A stretch of DNA of 64,000 nucleotides from Daejeonella sp. JGW-45 (lineage in GTDB: Bacteria; Bacteroidota; Bacteroidia; Sphingobacteriales; Sphingobacteriaceae). Shown here one piece after another: positions 47,586-55,739 of this stretch. How positions within the stretch are numbered: position 1 is the stretch's first letter; every line of letters begins with the position of its first letter. The notes beneath the pieces are model-generated. The model saw only the letters and a program-made list of their open reading frames with translations. It was not told the origin of the DNA and ran no database searches. The stretch is taken from positions 742,339 to 806,338 of the forward strand of contig NZ_JARKNC010000008.1 in NCBI RefSeq assembly GCF_029360805.1, given 5' to 3'. The translations under genes and the position numbers were made by a program.

Positions 47586-49247
47586 ATGAGAAAACTGTTT
47601 ATTATTCTGTCTGTCAGCCTTCTTACTATCATCTTGTTAGTCAGCCTTGCATGGTCGCCTGCTTTGTGGGCTCTGATAGTTGTAGGGCCGCTGATATTGC
47701 TTGGCGTTTATGATATCGTACAGGAGAAGCACAGCATTTCACGGAACTTTCCGGTTTTGGGAAGAGTCCGCTTTGTGATGGAGACGCTGCGCCCAGGGAT
47801 CCAGCAATACTTTGTTGAAAGCAATACCGATGGCCGGCCTTTCAGCCGCATCAACCGCTCCCTGATCTATCAGCGGGCGAAAGCAGTGGACGATACGGTT
47901 CCTTTCGGCACCCAATTGAATGTCTATGAAAGCGGCTATTCCTGGCTTAACCATAGCATTGCTGCTATTCATCCTCAGGATCTGAACCAGGATCCGCGGG
48001 TACTGGTAGGCGGACCCGACTGCAAGCAGCCATATTCGGCAAGTATTTTCAATATTTCGGCAATGAGCTTCGGCTCGCTCAGCGAAAATGCCGTCCTGGC
48101 GCTGAACGGGGGAGCTAAGATGGGTAATTTTGCTCACAACACCGGTGAGGGCGGGTTAAGCGATCATCACCTGAAGCCGGGCGGGGATATTATCTGGCAG
48201 ATCGGTACAGGATACTTCGGCTGCCGCCATACCGACGGAACATTTAACGACGAGGCGTTCAAGCAGCGTGCACACCTGCCGCAGGTCAAGATGATCGAGA
48301 TCAAAATTTCACAGGGTGCCAAGCCGGGCCACGGTGGTATGCTGCCGGCAAGAAAGGTAACCCCCGAAGTTGCCCGTATCCGCCTGGTTGAAGAAGGTAA
48401 GGACGTAATCTCGCCGCCGGCACACAGCGAATTCTCTACGCCCCTGGAAATGGTGTATTTTATTAAAAAGCTTCGCGATCTCTCTGAAGGTAAACCTATC
48501 GGTTTTAAACTTTGCGTGGGTAATAAAAGTGAGTTTTTGGCAATATGTAAGGCGATGCACGAAACGGGGATCTATGCCGATTTCATTACCGTTGACGGCG
48601 CTGAAGGCGGCACTGGTGCGGCACCGCTGGAATTCTCCAATTCGGTCGGCATGCCTTTACGGGACGGTCTCGCTTTTGTTTACGATGCCCTGAACGGTTT
48701 CGGGCTCAAGAAGCATATCCGGATCATTTCATCAGGTAAGGTAGCTACCGGCTTCGACCTCGTTAAGAACTTTGCGCTCGGTGCAGATATGTGTAACTCG
48801 GCCCGTGGAATGATGTTTGCGCTTGGGTGTATCCAGGCACTGGAATGTAATGCAAATACCTGCCCTACAGGCGTGGCCACCCAGAATCCCGCACTCAGCA
48901 AGGGGCTCGTAGTCTCCGACAAGAAAGTGCGGGTATATAACTATCATAAGGAATCGGTGTTCAGCGCTATCCAGCTGATGGGAGCCGCGGGTCTTTGCCA
49001 CCCGGAGGAGATCCAGCGGACCTTTGTTTACCGCCGCGTAGGACCTAATAAAATCGAGACCCTGGCAGACACTTATCCTGAAATTCCGGAAGGCAGCCTG
49101 ATCAACACACCTTATCCTTCGAGATACGAGCTGGATATGGCACTCGCCAGCTCCGCTACGTTTAAACCAATGTTCGAGAATGTATCGAAAGTACATCCGC
49201 AGGATGCCAGCGGGGTTATTGATGAAGGGAAGATGAGAGCCGGGTAA
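47586..49247 (+). CDS. Membrane-anchored glutamate-synthase-like FMN protein
   Basis: 553 residues from the ATG at 47586. Two N-terminal membrane helices (~3-45) precede a domain like the FMN-binding central region of glutamate synthase: ISAMSFGSLSENAVLALN, GEGGLSDHH, ISQGAKPGHGGMLP, FITVDGAEGGTGAAPLEF, and the Cys motif ECNANTCPTGVATQ. It lacks the glutaminase domain, so it is not a complete GltB. Annotated in other genomes as an FMN-binding glutamate synthase family protein; the reaction is unproven. Confidence 0.9.
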   Translation: MRKLFIILSVSLLTIILLVSLAWSPALWALIVVGPLILLGVYDIVQEKHSISRNFPVLGRVRFVMETLRPGIQQYFVESNTDGRPFSRINRSLIYQRAKAVDDTVPFGTQLNVYESGYSWLNHSIAAIHPQDLNQDPRVLVGGPDCKQPYSASIFNISAMSFGSLSENAVLALNGGAKMGNFAHNTGEGGLSDHHLKPGGDIIWQIGTGYFGCRHTDGTFNDEAFKQRAHLPQVKMIEIKISQGAKPGHGGMLPARKVTPEVARIRLVEEGKDVISPPAHSEFSTPLEMVYFIKKLRDLSEGKPIGFKLCVGNKSEFLAICKAMHETGIYADFITVDGAEGGTGAAPLEFSNSVGMPLRDGLAFVYDALNGFGLKKHIRIISSGKVATGFDLVKNFALGADMCNSARGMMFALGCIQALECNANTCPTGVATQNPALSKGLVVSDKKVRVYNYHKESVFSAIQLMGAAGLCHPEEIQRTFVYRRVGPNKIETLADTYPEIPEGSLINTPYPSRYELDMALASSATFKPMFENVSKVHPQDASGVIDEGKMRAG

Positions 49248-49277
49248 ATTTATTTGCACATCTCATTTATAATCTTT

Positions 49278-49296
49278 TACTTTGAATTACAAAGTA
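49278..49296 (+). promoter_or_regulatory. TACTTTG palindrome, distal copy
   Basis: TACTTTG-AATTA-CAAAGTA, perfect 7-bp arms with a 5-bp spacer, followed by CTTTA. An identical-arm copy lies 126 bp downstream. Confidence 0.6.
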
Positions 49297-49403
49297 CTTT
49301 AATTACTTTTAAAACATGGCTTCATCTCTCTGCTTAAAAAATGCAAATGAATTGGATCAGGTTATTTCATAATAGAAAGGACAGATATATTTTTTTGTAT
49401 CTA

Positions 49404-49422
49404 TACTTTGAAAGTCAAAGTA
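49404..49422 (+). promoter_or_regulatory. TACTTTG palindrome, proximal copy
   Basis: TACTTTG-AAAGT-CAAAGTA followed by CTTTA, 48 bp before the next ATG. The pair looks like operators of a dimeric regulator for the two membrane-protein genes that follow. Confidence 0.6.
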
Positions 49423-49470
49423 CTTTACTTAAATACATGTTCATCAATTATAAACTCTAAAACAAAAATC

Positions 49471-49806
49471 ATGGTACACGCACAAAATCCAAAAACACAT
49501 GGCAACCCGCCAGTTTCATTAATCAAACCAGTATTCATCGGGGCAGGTATCGGCCTGATCTTAATTTCATTCTTTGTATTCGGCGTAGAGGGCAGGGCCG
49601 AATGGGGAAATCTTTGGAGGATCCGCCCTTTGATCATCACTCCCCTTGCCGGTGCTACGGGCGGCGCCTTTTATTACTTTATGGATCAATTGCGCTACCG
49701 TAACGGCGTAAACCCGACCATCGCATTGATTATCAGTATCCTGGTGTTTATCGTCGGCCTGTGGATGGGAATTGTCCTGGGGCTCAATGGAACAATGTGG
49801 AATTAA
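49471..49806 (+). CDS. Small three-helix membrane protein
   Basis: 111 residues from the ATG at 49471 (upstream frame starts at a TTG). Three membrane helices at ~18-40, ~50-68 and ~80-103, with conserved-looking WRIRPLIITPLAGATGGAFYYFMD and C-terminal GLNGTMWN. I recall homologues labelled as a KefB-like potassium transporter, but the protein is far too small for that function. Likely co-transcribed with the DUF4153 gene 40 bp downstream. Confidence 0.78.
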   Translation: MVHAQNPKTHGNPPVSLIKPVFIGAGIGLILISFFVFGVEGRAEWGNLWRIRPLIITPLAGATGGAFYYFMDQLRYRNGVNPTIALIISILVFIVGLWMGIVLGLNGTMWN

Positions 49807-49846
49807 GTATATTGAATATCAGAATAGGAACCGCTAAGCTCAAGAC

Positions 49847-51094
49847 ATGAAAATGAAAGAGGAAATAACAGGTAACATGAAAGACCCGGCAGCTCTCGAA
49901 AGGATGTACCGGGCCAACAAGGCACATTTTAAAAGGGAATTCATTGCCCTCTATCCCACCCTGAAAGGAAACTCGCTTGCAGACTTCTGGAACGAGAGGC
50001 TGAACTATGAAAGTGACGAGATCAGCTGGGGCACGGGTCGAGAATTTATCTTTGTGATCATCGCTGCCCTTGTGGCTGGTATCATTGCGAAGCTGCCGGC
50101 TATTTTAGCACTTGATGAAGAATTTTTCTATCCCCGGAATATCGGTTTCATCGTGTTCCCGATCCTCACGATTTATTTTGCCTGGAAAAACAAGCTTTCG
50201 GCTGGCAAGCTAGGCCTTATTGCCGTTGCCAGCCTAGCCGGGCTGATCTTTATCAATTCCCTTCCGCTGCCGGAAACGGATACACTAATCCTTTCCTGCA
50301 TTCATTTGGCCCTGTTTCTATGGGCAATACTGGGCTTTGCCTTTGTAGGCGATATCGGTAATAATGAAACCAGGCGGCTTGCTTATTTGAAATATAATGG
50401 CGACCTGGTAGTGATATGCGCGCTGCTGGGAATAGCTGGTCTGCTGACCAGCGGAATCACCGTGGGACTTTTCTCGCTGATCGGACTTAATATTGAAAAG
50501 TTCTATTTCCAGAATATCGCTGTTTTTGGGCTTGCCGCCATCCCTGTTGTCGGAACCTATCTTACGCAGACCAATCCGAACCTGGTAGGCAAAGTATCGC
50601 CGGTGATTGCTAAAATATTCAGTCCCCTGGTCCTGGTCATGCTGGTAATTTACCTGATTGCGATGGGCTATTCGGGCAAAGACCCTTATAACGACAGGGA
50701 ATTTCTGATGATCTTCAATGCCCTGTTAATCGGGGTTATGGCACTCATCTTCTTTTCGGTGGCCGAAACATCCAAAAAAGGAAAAAGCCGTTGGGAGATC
50801 TGGGTACTGTTCTTCCTGTCTGTTATAACCATCGTAGTGAACTGCATTGCCCTCTCAGCTATTTTATTCCGGATTGCCGAGATGGGATTCACACCTAACA
50901 GGACCGCCGTGCTCGGAGCGAATCTCTTAATTCTAATCAACCTGATCCTGGTAAGTTCACGGCTTTTCTGGGTCGTTGCAAAGGGAGCCAGCCTTAACGG
51001 CGTAAGCAGGACAATGGCCCTTTACCTGCCTGTTTATGTGGTGTGGACGATTATTGTGACGTTTGTATTCCCGCTGATTTTTGGGTTTAGTTAA
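49847..51094 (+). CDS. DUF4153 multi-pass membrane protein
   Basis: 415 residues, about ten membrane helices after a ~65-residue soluble N-terminus. The FVGDIGNNETRRLAYLKYNGD loop and repeated hydrophobic segments match the DUF4153 family. Function unknown. Sits behind two TACTTTG palindromes with the three-helix protein. Confidence 0.85.
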   Translation: MKMKEEITGNMKDPAALERMYRANKAHFKREFIALYPTLKGNSLADFWNERLNYESDEISWGTGREFIFVIIAALVAGIIAKLPAILALDEEFFYPRNIGFIVFPILTIYFAWKNKLSAGKLGLIAVASLAGLIFINSLPLPETDTLILSCIHLALFLWAILGFAFVGDIGNNETRRLAYLKYNGDLVVICALLGIAGLLTSGITVGLFSLIGLNIEKFYFQNIAVFGLAAIPVVGTYLTQTNPNLVGKVSPVIAKIFSPLVLVMLVIYLIAMGYSGKDPYNDREFLMIFNALLIGVMALIFFSVAETSKKGKSRWEIWVLFFLSVITIVVNCIALSAILFRIAEMGFTPNRTAVLGANLLILINLILVSSRLFWVVAKGASLNGVSRTMALYLPVYVVWTIIVTFVFPLIFGFS

Positions 51095-51218
51095 AGATTT
51101 TATGCTCAAGGCCGAAGGATCAACAATATCCTACCCAAATGTAATTCTCGCGGGAAGAACGCGTTGGCCTGGCCTGATTTCTTAGTTGTTTCATATATTT
51201 ATCAAAATCCCTTTTCCA

Positions 51219-52523
51219 ATGAACCTAAAGCTTATACCCCTGCTGGCACTTACCGCACTGGCTTCCTGCGCTGCTCCAAAGACTGCAAGTAAAGCATCGC
51301 ATAAGCATAAGATCGTTGCTACTAACCATTCAGAGATTCCCGCCGGTGAAAATACTATTGCCGTTATCAATGTCAACCTCATTGATGGGAACGGGGGTAA
51401 GCCGGTTACTGACGCTGCAGTGCTCATCAAGTCCGGCCGTATCGAGGCTGTGGGCGCGATGGGATCGTTTAAGATCCCGGATGACGCACAAATTGTACAA
51501 GGGAAAGGGATGTCATTACTTCCCGGCTTGATTGATTCACATTTTCACCTGGACAGGGTGAAAGACCTGCCGGCTCTTTTTCTAAAAAATGGCGTGACTT
51601 CATTACGCGATCCCGGAGCATGGATCGAAGCCTACGCTGAGGAGCGGAAATCCGGCAAACCTATGCCGCGCTTATTTTTAACAGGGCCTCACCTGGACGG
51701 CTTTCCACCTGCTTATCCTTATGATGCCTTTGTTGTAAGGGACGAAGCCGAGGCTATCAAACAAGTAAACGACGCGGCGGATGAAGGTGCTACGGCGATT
51801 AAAGTATACTTCCGGCTCGCTCCTTCCATGATTAAGACAATCACTGAGGCTGCTCATAAGCGGGGCCTCCCTGTAACAGCGCATCTCGAAAGCACGGAAG
51901 CAACGCAGGCAGTTGACGCAGGACTGGATGGCATTGAACATATCACCACCTTTGGCCTCACACTCACACCGAAACGGGAAGCTGAAAAATACAGGCAGGG
52001 TATGCTGGCCGACAATAATTTCCGCCGACAGGGTCGCTATGAGACTTGGGAAAAGCTGGACATTAACGGCCCGAAAGCCGACAGTTTGGCTAGCTTTCTG
52101 GTGAAGAAAGGCACCTTTGTCACCCCTACATTAGGCGCCTTCGAGTACCAGGCAGGTACGGGCCCGGTCGATAAAACCAAGCTCGCCGGGTTTAACTCGA
52201 TGAAAGCCCTGACTGCCAAACTGAACAAAGCCGGGGTACGGCTTGCACTTGGATCCCACTCCATAATTGCCTATGCCGAAAAAGGATGGGCTTTCCAGCG
52301 CGAGATGGAGATCTGGGTAGAAAGCGGCATTAGTCCCTCTGATGTAATCATGGCAGCTACGATGGAGAACGCCCGCTTCTTCCGTATAGACGACCAGCTG
52401 GGCAGTATTGAAAAAGGCAAACTTGCCGACCTGGTTCTTGTGAAAGGAAATCCCCTCGAGGATATTAAGTCAATGAGGAATGTGGAGAGGGTAATGGTTA
52501 ATGGCCGGTGGATACAGCGTTAG
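51219..52523 (+). CDS. Amidohydrolase-family lipoprotein with an altered metal site
   Basis: 434 residues from the ATG at 51219. Lipobox LASC with lipid Cys17. Metal-binding HFH (His108, His110), the Lys of AIKVYFRL, His in VTAHLES and His in GIEHITTF are kept. The usual late GTD, which supplies the last metal-ligand Asp, reads Gly345-Ser346-His347. The end KGKLADLVLVKGNPLEDI is typical of imidazolonepropionase-like amidohydrolases. Either His substitutes for Asp or activity is lost; function unknown. Confidence 0.85.
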   Translation: MNLKLIPLLALTALASCAAPKTASKASHKHKIVATNHSEIPAGENTIAVINVNLIDGNGGKPVTDAAVLIKSGRIEAVGAMGSFKIPDDAQIVQGKGMSLLPGLIDSHFHLDRVKDLPALFLKNGVTSLRDPGAWIEAYAEERKSGKPMPRLFLTGPHLDGFPPAYPYDAFVVRDEAEAIKQVNDAADEGATAIKVYFRLAPSMIKTITEAAHKRGLPVTAHLESTEATQAVDAGLDGIEHITTFGLTLTPKREAEKYRQGMLADNNFRRQGRYETWEKLDINGPKADSLASFLVKKGTFVTPTLGAFEYQAGTGPVDKTKLAGFNSMKALTAKLNKAGVRLALGSHSIIAYAEKGWAFQREMEIWVESGISPSDVIMAATMENARFFRIDDQLGSIEKGKLADLVLVKGNPLEDIKSMRNVERVMVNGRWIQR

Positions 52524-52526
52524 CTT

Positions 52527-53273
52527 TTACCTTCCCCCGGCTAAGTCAATAAATGTTCCGGTGCAATAGGAGGCTTCGTCGGAAAGCAGCCATACTATCG
52601 CTTCGGCAACCTCTTCCGGCTGGCCTCCCCTTTTCATCGGAATAAGATCTTTGATCCGATCGACGCGGCCGGGTTCGCCGCCGCTGGCATGGATGTCTGT
52701 ATAAATAAAGGCAGGCCGGACAGCATTTACACGAATACCTTCGCATGCGAGCTCGCGCGACAACCCGCGGGTCAGAGAGTCGACAGCACCTTTAGCAGCT
52801 GCATAGTCTACGTATTCACCGGGCGACCCTGACAGCGAAGCAATAGATCCCACATTTACGATCGAACCTCCTGCGCCTCCGTGTTTCGCAGATAAGCGCC
52901 GAATGGCTTCTTTTGAACAATGAAAACAGCTCATGACATTGCTTTTCAGGATGCGCTCCCAGCGGTCCGTTTTCATATCTTCAAAACGCATTTGAGTTTC
53001 CAAGATACCGGCGTTATTTACCAGACCCCATAAAGGTGACATAGAGGAATCAACAGTACGGAACATATTTGCCACCTCCGACTCAGAAGAAACGTCCGCT
53101 TGCAACGCAATGGCTTTGCCGCCATTTCTGATAATGTGATCGACCACTTTAAGTGCTGCCTTTTCATTGCTCAGGAAATTGACACACACTTCGTAGCCTT
53201 TTCTAGCTGCCAGGATAGCCGTGGCTGCTCCTATGCCGCGGCTCCCACCGGTGATGATAACGGATCTGTTCAT
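52527..53273 (-). CDS. Short-chain dehydrogenase/reductase
   Basis: 248 residues. TGGSRGIGAAT cofactor loop, NNAGIL, Ser-Tyr-Lys catalytic residues (SIASLSG, YVDYAAAKGAV) and the terminal TGTFIDLAGG. Arg in GGSRG and Asn/Phe after strand 2 suggest NADPH. FabG-like in sequence, but no fatty-acid genes are near. Converges on the amidohydrolase gene with a 3-bp gap. Confidence 0.92.
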   Translation of the reverse strand: MNRSVIITGGSRGIGAATAILAARKGYEVCVNFLSNEKAALKVVDHIIRNGGKAIALQADVSSESEVANMFRTVDSSMSPLWGLVNNAGILETQMRFEDMKTDRWERILKSNVMSCFHCSKEAIRRLSAKHGGAGGSIVNVGSIASLSGSPGEYVDYAAAKGAVDSLTRGLSRELACEGIRVNAVRPAFIYTDIHASGGEPGRVDRIKDLIPMKRGGQPEEVAEAIVWLLSDEASYCTGTFIDLAGGR

Positions 53274-53362
53274 AATACTAAAATACGGAACGAAGTGGAG
53301 ATATCACCGTCGGGTTGGCTTTTAGCGGTCGTAGGAAGGACAGAAGAGCAATCAAATAAAAA

Positions 53363-53396
53363 ACTAAAAAATTAGTTGTAAAACTAAATTATTAGT
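53363..53396 (+). promoter_or_regulatory. Two BlaI-like operator boxes
   Basis: ACTAAAAAATTAGT (53363-53376) and ACTAAATTATTAGT (53383-53396), each with ACTAA/TTAGT arms, 20 bp apart, about two helix turns. They lie 63 bp upstream of the BlaI-type repressor, consistent with autoregulation. Confidence 0.7.
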
Positions 53397-53458
53397 TATA
53401 ACTTGGTGTTATCGATTCGAATCAGATATAACAGAACGTTTATTTTAAGAACATCACA

Positions 53459-53830
53459 ATGGAGATAAAAGAATTAACAAAAGCAGAAGAACAGATCATG
53501 CAGGTATTGTGGGAGTTGGAAAAAGCATTTGTCAAAGATATTGTAGACCTGCTGCCCGATCCCAAGCCAGCTTATAACACGGTGTCTACAATCATCCGCA
53601 TACTGGAAACCAAGGGTTTTGTTGACCATGAGGCATTTGGTAAGAGCCATCGCTACTTTCCGGTTATAAGCATTGAAGAATACAGAAGTTTCGCAACTGA
53701 AAAATTGCTAAGCGGCTATTTTGATAATTCGGTGGAGAACATATTCTCATTCTTTGTAAAAGAGAAAAAACTCGACCTGAAAGAAGCAGATGAGATCCTT
53801 AAACTGATTGAAAAACTTAAAACGAAGTGA
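53459..53830 (+). CDS. BlaI/MecI/CopY-family repressor
   Basis: 123 residues: winged helix with LTKAEEQIMQVLWELEKAFVKDIVDLL and PAYNTVSTIIRILETKGFVDHE, then a helical dimerisation half. Represses its own operon until cleaved by the partner peptidase. The partner gene starts 1 bp after its stop. The LPDPKPAYNTV loop matches the family closely. Confidence 0.95.
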   Translation: MEIKELTKAEEQIMQVLWELEKAFVKDIVDLLPDPKPAYNTVSTIIRILETKGFVDHEAFGKSHRYFPVISIEEYRSFATEKLLSGYFDNSVENIFSFFVKEKKLDLKEADEILKLIEKLKTK

Positions 53831-53831
53831 T

Positions 53832-55571
53832 ATGAACGGCTTAAACTATCTTCTCCAGACCAACCTGTACTTGCTGCTTTTTATGGGCTTTTATGTACTG
53901 GTATTGAAGAATGAAACATTCTTTAAACAAAACCGTCTTTTCCTGAACACGAGCGTACTCCTGTCGTTCCTGATCCCCTTTATCAATTCAAACTGGTTCC
54001 GCGACCTCATCGTCACGCAAAAAGTCCGCGAGGCTGCTATCATGCCTTCGCAGATGCTCTACGAAACAGCTATTGTTAGCGATGCAGGAGCGTCTTCACT
54101 AAGCATAGCGGACGCGATCTTCTGGATCTATGGTGCAGGCCTGGTATTTCTGCTTATCCGCCTTCTGGTACGGTTCGCGTTCCTCAGATCAAATCTGAGG
54201 GTTGAAAAAGGAAAGGCATTTTCTTTCTTCAATACCCTGGTGGTGGACAAAGATATGCCCGGCGTAGACTTTATTATTCACCATGAAAGAGTACATATGC
54301 GCCAGTGGCATTCGGCGGACATTATTTTTATCGAACTTGCTGCTATCGTTAACTGGTTTAACCCGGTGATGTACCTCTATAAAAAGGAGATCCGCCACAT
54401 CCACGAATTTATTGCTGATGAAGAAGCGGCGACATTAATGCAGAGTAAATCTGATTATGCTGCCTTGTTGTTCAGCAATATTCTTGGAGTCGATCCTCTT
54501 CATCTAAGTAATAACTTTTTCAATAAATCATTATTAAAACGACGAATTCTTATGTTACACAAAAACAGATCACGCAGCAACGGCCTTTGGAAGTACGGCT
54601 TTTCTGCACCCCTATTCATGTTAATGCTGATTGTTTCGGCAGCAACGGCCAGTTCTGAAAGCAATGCCCTGAGTATTGATGCGGATCGCAGCTTGCGCCC
54701 GATCGAGAACATCGGCTCCCTGACTTTTCCAGGGATGATTAATAAAACTGGTGCCGGCTATGTTAACGAACACAACCGAGCGCTTGAATCAAACAAACTG
54801 AAACCGGCCGACCAAAACGATCTTCAAAAGCAGATCGCCGCATCGACCAAATACCCTGCGGCCGCAATAGAAGATGAGGAAGCATCGCCAGCACAGGATA
54901 AGCTGCCTGAATTCCCGGGAGGTATAAAGGCCTGGGGAGAATATCTGATCAAAACACTGAAATATCCTGCAGAAGCAAAAAAAAATAACGTTCAGGGCAG
55001 AGTGATCGTCAGTTTCACCGTTGACAAAGACGGCAGCATCCAGGATGTAAAGGTTCTCAGGGGTATTGGCAGCGGAGCAGATGAGGAAGCAATCCGTGTA
55101 GTTGCGCAGAGCCCGAAATGGATTCCCGGAACGATAAACGGCGAGCCTGCCCGGGTAAGCTATACCATGCCCATCAATTTCGGACTTGGTTCTGGTCAGA
55201 GTCCAAACACAGCAAAGTCTGGAACAACAACAGATATCAAGGATTTCAGCACGGTGGAAGTATTACCGGAATTCGCCGGCGGCATGGCCGGATGGGGCAA
55301 ATATATGCAGGCTAATCTCAAATATCCTGAAGAAGCAAAGAAAGCAAGGGTAACGGGCAGGGTGATCATGCAATTTGTTGTTGAAAAGGACGGTAGCTTA
55401 TCCGAAATCAAAGTGCTCAGGGGTATTGGTAGCGGGGCTGACGAAGAAGCGACGCGAGTACTAGCCAACAGTCCGAGATGGAAACCAGGCATACAAGAAG
55501 GCAGGCCGGTCCGGGTAATGTACACCATGCCGGTATTTTTTAACCTGGCTCCCGAGCCGGATAAAAATTAG
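53832..55571 (+). CDS. BlaR1-like M56 peptidase with two tandem TonB C-terminal domains
   Basis: 579 residues from the ATG at 53832. Three to four membrane helices surround the M56 zinc peptidase motif HERVH (151-155) with the distal Glu in EFIADEEAA (~192-196). After a fourth helix (~258-275) come two TonB C-terminal domains, residues 358-450 and 478-570, ~70% identical to each other. No penicillin-binding sensor domain is present. Likely transmits an envelope signal to the repressor upstream. Which target the TonB-like domains touch is unknown. Confidence 0.93.
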   Translation: MNGLNYLLQTNLYLLLFMGFYVLVLKNETFFKQNRLFLNTSVLLSFLIPFINSNWFRDLIVTQKVREAAIMPSQMLYETAIVSDAGASSLSIADAIFWIYGAGLVFLLIRLLVRFAFLRSNLRVEKGKAFSFFNTLVVDKDMPGVDFIIHHERVHMRQWHSADIIFIELAAIVNWFNPVMYLYKKEIRHIHEFIADEEAATLMQSKSDYAALLFSNILGVDPLHLSNNFFNKSLLKRRILMLHKNRSRSNGLWKYGFSAPLFMLMLIVSAATASSESNALSIDADRSLRPIENIGSLTFPGMINKTGAGYVNEHNRALESNKLKPADQNDLQKQIAASTKYPAAAIEDEEASPAQDKLPEFPGGIKAWGEYLIKTLKYPAEAKKNNVQGRVIVSFTVDKDGSIQDVKVLRGIGSGADEEAIRVVAQSPKWIPGTINGEPARVSYTMPINFGLGSGQSPNTAKSGTTTDIKDFSTVEVLPEFAGGMAGWGKYMQANLKYPEEAKKARVTGRVIMQFVVEKDGSLSEIKVLRGIGSGADEEATRVLANSPRWKPGIQEGRPVRVMYTMPVFFNLAPEPDKN

Positions 55572-55585
55572 CAGGTTAGAGAAGT

Positions 55586-55626
55586 AAGGCCAGGGAAGCA
55601 TTCAATGTTCTTCTCTGGCCTTTTTA
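55586..55626 (+). terminator. Rho-independent terminator after the BlaR1-like gene
   Basis: AAGGCCAGGGAAG / CTTCTCTGGCCTT stem with a T-run, 15 bp after the stop. The heptamer array starts at its end. Confidence 0.9.
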
Positions 55627-55739
55627 AGTTGTACGTTTTACGTTATAAGTTGTACGTCTGGGCGGAGAGTATGACGACAATCCTTAGACCTCAGACGTCA
55701 GATCTCATACTTCTGACCTCATAAGTCTTACCCCCATAC
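55626..55739. repeat. Two heptamer arrays between terminator and PAS kinase
   Basis: AAGTTGT, ACGTTTT, ACGTTAT, AAGTTGT, ACGTCTG (55626-55660), then TTAGACC, TCAGACG, TCAGATC, TCATACT, TCTGACC, TCATAAG, TCTTACC, CCCATAC (55684-55739). The last word ends on the base before the kinase stop codon. Confidence 0.88.
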
